A DNA stretch of 64,000 nucleotides. It comes from Nocardia concava NBRC 100430 (lineage in GTDB: Bacteria; Actinomycetota; Actinomycetes; Mycobacteriales; Mycobacteriaceae). Positions 18,354-25,844 of the stretch are shown one piece after another (within the stretch, counting starts at the first letter, position 1; each line of letters opens with the position of its first letter). The translations under genes were made by a program, and so were the position numbers. Under the pieces are notes generated by a model. It did no database searches and was not told the origin of the DNA. It was given only the letters and a program-made list of their open reading frames with translations. The DNA lies in contig NZ_BAFX01000083.1 in the NCBI RefSeq assembly GCF_000308815.1, positions 47,852-111,851 of the forward strand. The letters are read 5' to 3'.

Positions 18354-19598
18354 TCAGTGCGCGGTTTCGCCCAGGTCCAAGTCTTCCAGGCCGACCAGGT
18401 CGTGGCCCATCCGGTCCCGCTTGGTGCGCAGATAGCGCAGATTGTGCTTGTTGGCGCGCACCGGCATGGCGACGCGCTCGCTGATGCTCAGGCCGTAACC
18501 CTCGATGCCCGCGCGCTTGTCCGGGTTGTTGGTGAGCAGCCGCATCGAGGTGATGCCCAGATCGACCAGGATCTGCGCGCCGATGCCGTAGTCGCGGCCG
18601 TCGGCGGGCAGGCCCAGTTCCAGGTTGGCGTCGACGGTGTCCGCGCCGCCGTCCTGCAGCTGGTAGGCCTGCAGCTTGTGCAGCAGCCCGATGCCGCGGC
18701 CCTCGTGCCCGCGCATGTAGAGCAGCACACCGCGTCCCTGCTCGGCGATCATCTCCAGCGCGGCGTCCAGCTGCGGGCCGCAGTCGCAGCGCAGCGAACC
18801 GAACGCGTCACCGGTGAGGCATTCGGAGTGCACGCGCACGAGCACGTCGCGGCCGTCACCGATCTCGCCCATGACCAGGGCGACGTGCTCGGCGTCGTCG
18901 TACTCGGACTCGTAGCCGATGGCCCGGAAATCACCGAACTCGGTGGGTAGCTTGGCCTCCGCGACCTGCTTGACGTGCTTCTCGTTGCGACGCCGCCAGG
19001 CGATCATGTCGGCGATGGAGATCAGCGCCAGATCGTGCTCGTCGGCGAAGACGCGCAGCTCGTCGGTGCGCGCCATATCGCCCTCGTTCTTCTGCGACAC
19101 GATCTCGCAGATGACGCCGGCGGGGCTGAGCCCGGCCATGCGGGCCAGATCGACCGCGGCCTCGGTGTGGCCGGGGCGGCGCAGCACGCCACCGTCCTTG
19201 GCGCGCAAGGGAACCACGTGACCCGGGCGGGTCAGATCGTCGGATTTGGCGTTCGGGTCGGCGAGCACGCGCATGGTGGTGGCACGGTCGGCGGCCGAGA
19301 TGCCGGTGGTGATGCCCTCGCGGGCGTCCACGGCGACGGTGTAGGCGGTGCCGTGCTTGTCCTGGTTGACCGCGTACATCGGGGGCAGGCCCAGCCGATC
19401 GCAGTCCTCTCCCGTGAGCGGCACACAGATGTAACCGGAGGTGTAGCGGATCATGAAGGCCACGAGTTCGGGGGTCGCCTTCTCTGCCGCGAAGATGAGG
19501 TCGCCCTCGTTCTCCCGGCCCTCGTCGTCGACAACGACGACCGCCTTACCGGCGGCGATGTCGGCGACTGCGCGCTCGATGGTGTCGAACCTGGTCAC
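18354..19598 (-). CDS. ribBA: Bifunctional 3,4-dihydroxy-2-butanone-4-phosphate synthase / GTP cyclohydrolase II
   Basis: Supplies both precursors of riboflavin. The 414-residue protein has an N-terminal RibB domain (about residues 1-200) with DDEGRENEGDLIFAAE, the metal- and phosphate-binding loop, and RPGHVVPLRAKDGG, HTEAAVDLARMAG. The C-terminal RibA domain has the zinc site CLTGDAFGSLRCDCGPQL and the catalytic GRGIGLLHKLQAY segment, plus the family Arg/Tyr block YGIGAQILVDLGI. The GTG start has a GGAG site about 11 bp upstream. The Cys/His residues of both active sites are present, so both halves are probably active. Confidence 0.97.
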   Translation of the reverse strand: MTRFDTIERAVADIAAGKAVVVVDDEGRENEGDLIFAAEKATPELVAFMIRYTSGYICVPLTGEDCDRLGLPPMYAVNQDKHGTAYTVAVDAREGITTGISAADRATTMRVLADPNAKSDDLTRPGHVVPLRAKDGGVLRRPGHTEAAVDLARMAGLSPAGVICEIVSQKNEGDMARTDELRVFADEHDLALISIADMIAWRRRNEKHVKQVAEAKLPTEFGDFRAIGYESEYDDAEHVALVMGEIGDGRDVLVRVHSECLTGDAFGSLRCDCGPQLDAALEMIAEQGRGVLLYMRGHEGRGIGLLHKLQAYQLQDGGADTVDANLELGLPADGRDYGIGAQILVDLGITSMRLLTNNPDKRAGIEGYGLSISERVAMPVRANKHNLRYLRTKRDRMGHDLVGLEDLDLGETAH

Positions 19599-19687
19599 GT
19601 CTGTTGTGCTCCATCTCGAATTAGGTGCCTCATTACAGTAGGCCAGCCGCCGTGCCCGTTTTGCGCCGACTCTGGTCTCGCGGAAGA

Positions 19688-20314
19688 TCAGCCGCGCTGT
19701 ACGAGACGCTCGACGTACTTGGCGATGATGTCGACTTCGAGATTCACGACGGTGCCGACCGGGGCGGTGCCCAGGGTGGTGAGCTCGCGGGTGGTGGGGA
19801 TGAGCGAGACCTCGAGCCAGTCCTTCGCGCCGTCGGCGTAGGCGTCCTCGGCGATTCCGATGCCCGAGACGGTCAGCGAGATGCCGTCGATGGTGATCGA
19901 GCCCTTCTCGACGACATAGCGGGCGAGGCTGTCGGGCAACGAGATTCGCACGACCTCCCAGTTCTCGTACGGGGTGCGCGAGACGATGGTGCCGGTGCCG
20001 TCGACGTGGCCCTGCACGATATGGCCGCCCAGGCGGCTGTTCACGGCCGCGGCGCGCTCGAGATTGACGCGGGAACCGACGGTCAGGCCGCCGATGCTGG
20101 AGCGGTGCAGGGTCTCGGCCATGACGTCGACGGTGAAGGTGTCGCCCTCGACCTGCTGGTCCACGACGGTGAGGCAGACGCCGTTGACGGCGATCGAATC
20201 ACCGTGTCCGGCATCGGAGGTCACCAGCGGGCCGCGAATGGTGAGTCGCGCCGAGTCGTCCAGCGATTCGCTGGCGACGATCTCGCCCAGCTCCTCGACG
20301 ATGCCTGTGAACAT
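19688..20314 (-). CDS. ribE: Riboflavin synthase, alpha chain
   Basis: Dismutates two lumazine molecules to riboflavin and the ribitylaminouracil substrate. The 208-residue protein contains the two tandem lumazine-binding repeats: the first begins MFTGIVEELGEIV and includes HGDSIAVNGVCLTV, the second includes GGHIVQGHVDGTG and KGSITIDGISLTV. An AGAGG site precedes the chosen ATG; an in-frame start 18 codons upstream lacks one. It heads ribE-ribBA-ribH-PH. In mycobacteria ribG/ribD precedes it; here a roughly 0.5-kb stretch without a supported gene occupies this place. Confidence 0.97.
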   Translation of the reverse strand: MFTGIVEELGEIVASESLDDSARLTIRGPLVTSDAGHGDSIAVNGVCLTVVDQQVEGDTFTVDVMAETLHRSSIGGLTVGSRVNLERAAAVNSRLGGHIVQGHVDGTGTIVSRTPYENWEVVRISLPDSLARYVVEKGSITIDGISLTVSGIGIAEDAYADGAKDWLEVSLIPTTRELTTLGTAPVGTVVNLEVDIIAKYVERLVQRG

Positions 20315-20839
20315 GCCTGACCTCTCCGTCCGCGTGTGTGCTCCGCTTGCGCCAACAGCCCACACCACGGGCGGTATTCCCGGGACGAGCGGTTGTCCCC
20401 CTCAGCCTAACGACGCGTGGTCGTAGGCGACATGCGGCCTTGTTCACTGGAGAGTTGGAGACCGATGGACGGATGAAATCGGGCATAAGCCAACTTGCGA
20501 TCCGCAAATTGTCCGAATTAGGTGGCAATCCCAATTGAAAAGTCGGAATTTACCGGTTCGTCATATCGCCTGACCTGGGCCAACGCTGGTGGTACCCAAT
20601 CCACGACTCGCTTACACCAGAATCTTGCGCAGAACCAAAAATGGTCGCAAGATTGTTATGTCGCTGATTCCAACAGTTCAACTTCTCGGCGAGCAGTTCA
20701 ATGGAGAACGGTCCCGCGTCCGCCGGCCGATCCAGGCCGGAGACGTTCATCGCAAGCACTCGAACCGAAGGAAGGATGGACCCCGCGCGGGTCGGATCCA
20801 GGTGGCAGACAACATCATCGGCACAGTTGGGGGTGCGGC
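20315..20839. other. Gene-poor stretch between ribE and the hypothetical gene at 20840
   Basis: About 525 bp with no supported gene. The part from about 20460 to 20690 is visibly richer in A and T than its surroundings. Short open frames on both strands (20589-20843 plus, 20550-20930 minus) have no ribosome-binding site or recognisable domain. It should hold the ribE promoter at its left end. This is the place where ribD/ribG lies in mycobacteria. Confidence 0.6.
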
Positions 20840-21286
20840 GTGACAACGTTTCTCGATTCGACACTCGAACTTCGCTGCGTACAGTATCGGCGCGAATTTC
20901 ACCTGCCGGCATCGATCGATCCGACGTCACGACACATCCTGCTGGAGATAGGCAAGCGTTACGGAGCCATCACCATGCCCGCCGAGCTCGGCGAACGCGT
21001 TCAGCAGCGGCTGACGCAGGCCGATCTGGCCGGGCCGGTCGTGCATCATCCCCGCGCGCGGCGCTGGACCTTCATCACCGGTCCGGCGCGCCCGGAAACG
21101 CTCAGCAAATCGGTGGCGGCGGCGCTGTTCCGCCTCTACGCCACGGTCGCCTGCTCGGGCGCGCAGGTCGTGCTCCCATCCGCCGATGACGAGCGGACGG
21201 GATACCGCACCTGGATCCACTCCCCCGACGCCATCGATTCCGTTCCCCCGTTGGAGTCGGTCATCGAGGCGCTGCTCCGCCGCTAG
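20840..21286 (+). CDS. Hypothetical actinobacterial protein
   Basis: A 148-residue soluble protein starting at GTG 20840 after a GGGGGTG stretch; it has no signal peptide or membrane segment. The segments GAITMPAELGERVQQRL and HPRARRWTFITGP look like a small alpha/beta domain repeatedly found in uncharacterised Nocardia and Streptomyces proteins, some annotated near DNA primase/polymerase-like folds, but I cannot assign it to a family with confidence. The same frame stays open upstream to 20522, but that part has different composition and no domain. Convergent with rpe. Confidence 0.65.
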   Translation: MTTFLDSTLELRCVQYRREFHLPASIDPTSRHILLEIGKRYGAITMPAELGERVQQRLTQADLAGPVVHHPRARRWTFITGPARPETLSKSVAAALFRLYATVACSGAQVVLPSADDERTGYRTWIHSPDAIDSVPPLESVIEALLRR

Positions 21287-21327
21287 GCGACAACGCTCCA
21301 GCCGCTGAGCCGGGGCCGCTCGATCCG

Positions 21328-22029
21328 CTACGCGGAGGCGGCCTCGACGGCGATCACCTTCTGCCGCAAGGCTTCCACGGTCGCGGCCGGGTCCGGGGTG
21401 CCGTACACCGCGGATCCCGCGACGAAGCAGTCCACACCCGCCTCGGCGGCCTGCTCGATGGTGTCCATATTGATGCCGCCGTCGATCTCCACCACCAGGC
21501 GCAGCTCCCCGGCATCGACCAATCGGCGCACCTGCTTGGCCTTGTCGAGCACGTGCGCGATGAAAGACTGTCCGCCGAAACCGGGTTCGACGCTCATCAC
21601 CAGCAGCGTGTCGAACTCCTTGAGGATCTCCAGGTAGGGCTCGATCGGGGTGTTCGGCTTCACCGACAGGCCCGCCTTCGCGCCCGCCGCGCGGATGTCA
21701 CGCGCCACCGCGATCGGATTGTCGGTGGTCTCGGCGTGGAAGGTGACGTTGTAGGCGCCGGCCTCGGCGTAGCCCGGGGCCCAGCGCTCCGGGTTCTCGA
21801 TCATGAGGTGGCAGTCCACCGGAATGTCGGTCGCCTTCAGAATGCTCTGCACCACCGGCAAACCCAGCGTCAGATTGGGCACGAAGTGGTTGTCCATGAC
21901 GTCGACGTGCACCCAGTCGCTGCCCTCGATCGCCTTCAGCTCATCGGCCAGGCGCGCGAAGTCGGCGGACAGGATGGACGGGGCGATCATCGGCGCGGGC
22001 CGCTGGAAAGGGGAGGTAGAGGTGCACAC
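21328..22029 (-). CDS. rpe: Ribulose-phosphate 3-epimerase
   Basis: Interconverts ribulose 5-phosphate and xylulose 5-phosphate in the pentose phosphate pathway. TIM-barrel protein of 233 residues from the GTG at 22029. Motifs: IAPSILSADFARL, HVDVMDNHFVPNLT with metal-binding residues, DCHLMIENPERW, NVTFHAE, VMSVEPGFGGQ, and VEIDGGINMDTI. The start is chosen because TAGACT lies exactly 7 nt upstream, giving a leaderless GTG; the ATG at 21990 has no ribosome-binding site. In mycobacteria rpe lies next to fmu/fmt and ribG; here fmt-rsmB are 4 kb away with rsbW-sigF-nadE between. Confidence 0.95.
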   Translation of the reverse strand: MCTSTSPFQRPAPMIAPSILSADFARLADELKAIEGSDWVHVDVMDNHFVPNLTLGLPVVQSILKATDIPVDCHLMIENPERWAPGYAEAGAYNVTFHAETTDNPIAVARDIRAAGAKAGLSVKPNTPIEPYLEILKEFDTLLVMSVEPGFGGQSFIAHVLDKAKQVRRLVDAGELRLVVEIDGGINMDTIEQAAEAGVDCFVAGSAVYGTPDPAATVEALRQKVIAVEAASA

Positions 22030-22036
22030 ACGGCGC

Positions 22037-22042
22037 AGTCTA
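22037..22042 (-). promoter_or_regulatory. Candidate leaderless -10 box for rpe
   Basis: TAGACT on the minus strand, 7 nt before the GTG at 22029. It mirrors the box of the divergent anti-sigma gene at 22105-22110. Confidence 0.55.
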
Positions 22043-22104
22043 ACGGCACCCCCTAATGACGCCGCCGTCACCGCGAATGGCTGATTGCCGCGCCCCGGAA
22101 TGGG

Positions 22105-22110
22105 TAGCCT
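22105..22110 (+). promoter_or_regulatory. Candidate leaderless -10 box for the anti-sigma/sigma operon
   Basis: TAGCCT, 7 nt before the GTG at 22118. No GTTT-type SigF -35 element was found at the expected distance, so autoregulation by the downstream sigma factor is not supported. Confidence 0.5.
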
Positions 22111-22117
22111 CTACAGG

Positions 22118-22540
22118 GTGATCAACATTTCGGCGGAACAAGGACTGCGGGGAACACCGGTCGAGATCGGCGTCGCCGCCTCCGTCTCCCAGTTGCCCAT
22201 CGTGCGTGGACTCGCCGAAACACTGGTGCTGCTCAGCGAATTCACCCTCGACGAAGTCGCCGATATCCGGCTCGCGGTGGACGAGGCCGCCTCCACGCTC
22301 ATCGCCCTGGCCGTGCCCGGCACCACCCTGCAGTGCCGCTTCACCGTCGGCGAGTCCGATTTGCTGGTTCGGGTCAGCGGCATCGCCCGCGCCGAGGGCC
22401 TACCGGATCAGCGCAGCTTCGGCTGGCATGTGCTGCGCACGCTCTCGGACGAGGTGACCGCCGGCCAGGAACCCTTCGATCAGGCGCTCTCCGGATACCC
22501 GACGGCAGTGGAGTTCCGGCGGGTCCGGGGGAAGGCGTAG
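22118..22540 (+). CDS. rsbW: Anti-sigma factor, RsbW/SpoIIAB type (histidine kinase-like ATPase)
   Basis: A 140-residue GHKL-fold protein that should bind and hold the SigF-type sigma factor encoded next. The N-box region ADIRLAVDEAASTLIALAV carries the DEA motif typical of RsbW/UsfX proteins, and SFGWHVLRTLSDEV is the C-terminal block shared with mycobacterial UsfX. The G-box is poorly conserved, so kinase activity on an anti-anti-sigma partner is uncertain; no such partner gene is present here. The GTG start is leaderless by promoter geometry. Its stop overlaps the sigF start by one base, so the two are co-translated. Confidence 0.9.
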   Translation: MINISAEQGLRGTPVEIGVAASVSQLPIVRGLAETLVLLSEFTLDEVADIRLAVDEAASTLIALAVPGTTLQCRFTVGESDLLVRVSGIARAEGLPDQRSFGWHVLRTLSDEVTAGQEPFDQALSGYPTAVEFRRVRGKA

Positions 22541-23451
22541 TGATCGAGGGAGAAGACGTGTTCGCATCCACCCCCGACCCGGCACAGCCCGACAAACCCG
22601 ACACCGAGCTCGCGGAGACCGAGGCCGAGGACGCCACCGAAGACGCTGCCGAGGAGACCGTCGACGCCGAAGAGGCCGAGGAGGTCGCGCGCAGCGTCTC
22701 CGGTTATGACGACGTCACCGCGCTGTTCGAGCAACTGGCCGCCGCCGCACCGGAATCCGGGCGGCGCGCCGCGCTGCGCACCGAACTGATCAACCGCTGC
22801 ATTCCGCTCGCCGATCACATCGCGCGCAAATTCAGCGGGCGCGGTGAGCCTTTCGACGACCTCACCCAGGTCGCGCGGGTCGGGCTGGTGCATGCGGTGG
22901 ATCGCTTCGACATCGGACGCGGCTCCAACTTCCTGTCCTTCGCGGTGCCGACCATCATGGGTGAGGTTCGCCGGTACTTCCGCGACAACACCTGGGCCAT
23001 GCGGGTTCCGCGGCGGGTCAAGGAAACCCATCTGCGCATCGGGTCGGCCATCGACGCGCTGTCCCAGCAGTTGGGGCGCTCCCCCACCGCCAAGGAGATC
23101 GCGGCGGCCCTCGATATCGACCCGGACGAGGTCACGCAGGCGGTGATCGCCGGAAACGCCTACCAGCCCAGCAGTATCGATGCCGTGTCGGTGGGGCGCG
23201 ATACCGAGGCCTCGCTGCTCGATACGCTCGGCGAGGAGGAGTCGCAGTTCGACCGGGTCGAGGAGTACGTGGCGATCCGGCCGCTGTTGGAAGGACTTCC
23301 CGAACGCGAGCGGCGGATTCTGACCATGCGATTCTTCGAATCCATGACGCAGACCCAGATCGCGCAGCAGATGGGCATCTCGCAGATGCATGTGTCGCGG
23401 ATCCTGTCGAAAACCCTTGCCCGTCTGCGGGAGCAGTCAGCGCGCGAGTGA
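22540..23451 (+). CDS. sigF: SigB/SigF/SigG-family RNA polymerase sigma factor
   Basis: A 303-residue group 3 sigma factor for stress or developmental genes. It has an acidic, Glu/Ala-rich N-terminal tail of about 50 residues, then region 2 (INRCIPLADHIARKFSGRG, DLTQVARVGLVHAVDRFD and FAVPTIMGEVRRYFRDNTW), region 3 (LRIGSAIDALSQQLGRSPTA) and the region 4 helix-turn-helix ending MTQTQIAQQMGISQMHVSRI. The GTG overlaps the rsbW TAG and has GGGGGAAGG upstream. It is regulated post-translationally by the anti-sigma factor encoded before it. The acidic tail is longer than in the mycobacterial SigF. Confidence 0.95.
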   Translation: MIEGEDVFASTPDPAQPDKPDTELAETEAEDATEDAAEETVDAEEAEEVARSVSGYDDVTALFEQLAAAAPESGRRAALRTELINRCIPLADHIARKFSGRGEPFDDLTQVARVGLVHAVDRFDIGRGSNFLSFAVPTIMGEVRRYFRDNTWAMRVPRRVKETHLRIGSAIDALSQQLGRSPTAKEIAAALDIDPDEVTQAVIAGNAYQPSSIDAVSVGRDTEASLLDTLGEEESQFDRVEEYVAIRPLLEGLPERERRILTMRFFESMTQTQIAQQMGISQMHVSRILSKTLARLREQSARE

Positions 23452-23539
23452 GCCGGCGGGGTCCGGTCCCCGATCGGTGTCCGACATGGGTAGATTGCGG
23501 GCAGAACCATGATCACCTCGGCCGGACGCAAAGGGGTCG

Positions 23540-25636
23540 GTGTTGGCTAACGGGTCGGTAGTGGCAAACGGGTCGGGGTCGGCGGAGCAACCGCCGTTCG
23601 ATTCGCTGTATCGGCACGGATTCGCGCGGGTCGCGGTGGCCGTGCCGCCGGTGCGGGTCGCCGATCCGGCCTTCAATGCCGAGCAGACGCTGCTGCTCGC
23701 GCGGCGGGCCGCCGCCGAGCACGCGGTCGTGACGGTCTTCCCCGAACTCGGGCTGTCCAGCTACACCGCCGACGACCTGTTCCACCAGGACGCGCTGGAC
23801 GCGGCGGTCAGCGAGGCGCTCGAGCGGATCGTCGAGGAGAGCGCGGGCATCGACACCGTGCTGCTGGTGGGCGCGCCCGTGCGGGCGCAGGGGCGGCTGT
23901 TCAACTGCGGCATCGTGATTCACCACGGCCGGGTGCTCGGGGCGGCCCCCAAGAGCTACCTGCCGAACTATCGCGAGTTCTACGAGAAGCGGCAGTTCGC
24001 TGCGGCGCGGGAGGCACTCGACGACCACATCGTGATCGCCGGGCAACGCGTGCCGTTCGGCTCGGATCTGCTGTTCAACGCGATCAACCTGCCCGGCTTC
24101 GTGTTTCATGTCGAGATCTGCGAGGACGGCTGGGTTCCGTTGCCGCCCAGCGGTTTCGCCGCGCTAGCGGGGGCGAGCGTGCTGGTGAACCTGTCGGCCA
24201 GCAATATCGTGATCGGCAAGGCCGACTACCGGCGCGACCTCTGTACTTCGCATTCGGCGCGGTATATCGCGGCGTATCTGTATTCGGCTGCCGGACACGG
24301 TGAGTCGACCACGGATATGGCGTGGGACGGACAGGCGCTGGTGTGTGAGAACGGCAATGTGCTGGCCGAGGGTGAGCGGTTCGCGGAGCACGCGCAGCTC
24401 GTGACGGCCGATATCGATCTGCGGCGGTTGGCCGCGGATCGGCTGCGTACCACCAGCTTCGCCGATACCGTGCACGATCACCGGGAGCGGCTCGAGCGGT
24501 TCCGGCGCATCGAGTTCGAGCTGCCGGTGCCGGGCGGGACGGTGCCGTTGCGGCGCGAAATCCCGCGGTTCCCTTACGTTCCCGCTGATCCCGCACGGCG
24601 CAACGAGCGCTGCGCGGAGGTGCATCGCATTCAGGTGGAGGGCTTGAGCACCCGGCTGGCGGCGACCGGTTCGCAACGTGTGGTGATCGGGGTATCGGGC
24701 GGGCTGGACTCGACGGTGGCGCTGATCGTGGCGGCCAAGACCATGGATCGGCTGGGCTTGCCGCGCTCGAATGTACTGGCCTACACCATGCCCGGCTTCG
24801 CCACCAGCAGCCGCACCCTCGACGACGCGCGACGGCTGATGCGCGCGGTCGGCGCCACCGCGCACGAGATCGACATCCGGCCCTCGGCCACTCAGATGCT
24901 GCGGGATCTGGGCCATCCGGCCGCCGACGGGGTTCCCCAGTACGACATCATTTATGAGAACGTGCAGGCGGGCGAGCGCACCTCACACCTGTTCCGGCTG
25001 GCCAATATGCACAACGCGCTGGTCGTCGGCACCGGCGATCTGAGCGAATTGGCGCTGGGCTGGTGCACATTCGGCGTCGGCGACCATATGGCGCACTACA
25101 GCGTGAACGCCTCGGTCCCCAAGACGCTGATCAAATACCTGGTCGCCTGGACCATCGACACCAACGGCCTAGGAGACGAGGCCGGCGAGGTCCTGAAATC
25201 CATTCTGACCACCGAGATCTCCCCCGAACTCGTCCCCGGCGACGGTGACGTCCCCGCTCAGAGCTCCGAGGCCACTGTCGGCCCCTACGAACTCCAGGAC
25301 TTCCACCTCTACCACCTGCTCCGCTTCGGCGACCTCCCCAGCCGCATCGCCTACCTGGCCCACCACGTCTGGTCCGACCGCACCCGCGGCCAATGGCCCG
25401 ACCTGATCCCCGCCGACCAACGCCACGAATACGACCTCCCCACCATCAAATCCTGGCTCGCCGAATTCCTCCGCCGCTTCATCCAAACCAGCCAATTCAA
25501 ACGCTCCACCCTCCCCAACGCCCCCAAGGTAGGCTCCGGCGGCTCCCTCTCCCCCCGCGGCGACTGGCGCGCCCCCAGCGACGCCTCCGCCACCGCCTGG
25601 CTAGACGAACTAGCCCGCAACGTCCCCGACCTCTGA
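23540..25636 (+). CDS. nadE: Glutamine-dependent NAD(+) synthetase
   Basis: Last step of NAD synthesis: amidation of nicotinate adenine dinucleotide with ammonia from glutamine. The 698-residue protein has an N-terminal nitrilase/amidase domain (FPELGLSSYTADDLF with Glu, PKSYLPNYREFYEKR with Lys, HVEICEDGW with the nucleophilic Cys) and a C-terminal synthetase domain with the P-loop VVIGVSGGLDSTVALIV and GTGDLSELALGW. The C-terminal NGPKVSHGG-like block (here NAPKVGSGGSLSPRGDWRAP) is conserved. The GTG at 23540 follows AAAGGGG closely. The last 440 bp are strikingly C-rich on the coding strand, unlike the first 1.6 kb. Confidence 0.96.
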   Translation: MLANGSVVANGSGSAEQPPFDSLYRHGFARVAVAVPPVRVADPAFNAEQTLLLARRAAAEHAVVTVFPELGLSSYTADDLFHQDALDAAVSEALERIVEESAGIDTVLLVGAPVRAQGRLFNCGIVIHHGRVLGAAPKSYLPNYREFYEKRQFAAAREALDDHIVIAGQRVPFGSDLLFNAINLPGFVFHVEICEDGWVPLPPSGFAALAGASVLVNLSASNIVIGKADYRRDLCTSHSARYIAAYLYSAAGHGESTTDMAWDGQALVCENGNVLAEGERFAEHAQLVTADIDLRRLAADRLRTTSFADTVHDHRERLERFRRIEFELPVPGGTVPLRREIPRFPYVPADPARRNERCAEVHRIQVEGLSTRLAATGSQRVVIGVSGGLDSTVALIVAAKTMDRLGLPRSNVLAYTMPGFATSSRTLDDARRLMRAVGATAHEIDIRPSATQMLRDLGHPAADGVPQYDIIYENVQAGERTSHLFRLANMHNALVVGTGDLSELALGWCTFGVGDHMAHYSVNASVPKTLIKYLVAWTIDTNGLGDEAGEVLKSILTTEISPELVPGDGDVPAQSSEATVGPYELQDFHLYHLLRFGDLPSRIAYLAHHVWSDRTRGQWPDLIPADQRHEYDLPTIKSWLAEFLRRFIQTSQFKRSTLPNAPKVGSGGSLSPRGDWRAPSDASATAWLDELARNVPDL

Positions 25637-25786
25637 CGCGCCGGGTCAACCCCAACGTCGTGGCCGCGGGCACGGAAAGCTCACGCCGCGAGGGTCATTC
25701 GCTGGACCTCGCGGCCAGAGCACTAGGCCTGCCGACGCGGCAACGGAGCGAAATAAGAAACCGCCGCCACATTCGGCCGAGGCCAG

Positions 25787-25831
25787 CGGATCCCCTGCGG
25801 CGTTGAGTGATTCGCCGCCGCAGGGGATCCG
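25787..25831. terminator. Shared terminator between nadE and rsmB
   Basis: A perfect 16-bp stem (25787-25802 with 25816-25831) and 13-nt loop in the gap between the convergent genes. There is no U-tract on either side. It starts 14 bp beyond the rsmB stop. Confidence 0.75.
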
Positions 25832-25844
25832 GGCCGTGGTTGTA

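Noticed and set aside
20589..20843. An 84-codon frame whose stop overlaps the GTG of the hypothetical gene at 20840
   Set aside because: The overlap is tempting, but there is no ribosome-binding site, the start is a lone GTG and composition is Arg/Asn-rich without a domain.
20550..20930. A 126-codon minus-strand frame in the same interval
   Set aside because: No ribosome-binding site or recognisable motif; it overlaps the better supported plus-strand gene.
22060..22117. SigF-dependent autoregulatory promoter before rsbW-sigF
   Set aside because: GGGTA is present at 22103-22107, but no GTTT element lies 15-17 bp upstream.
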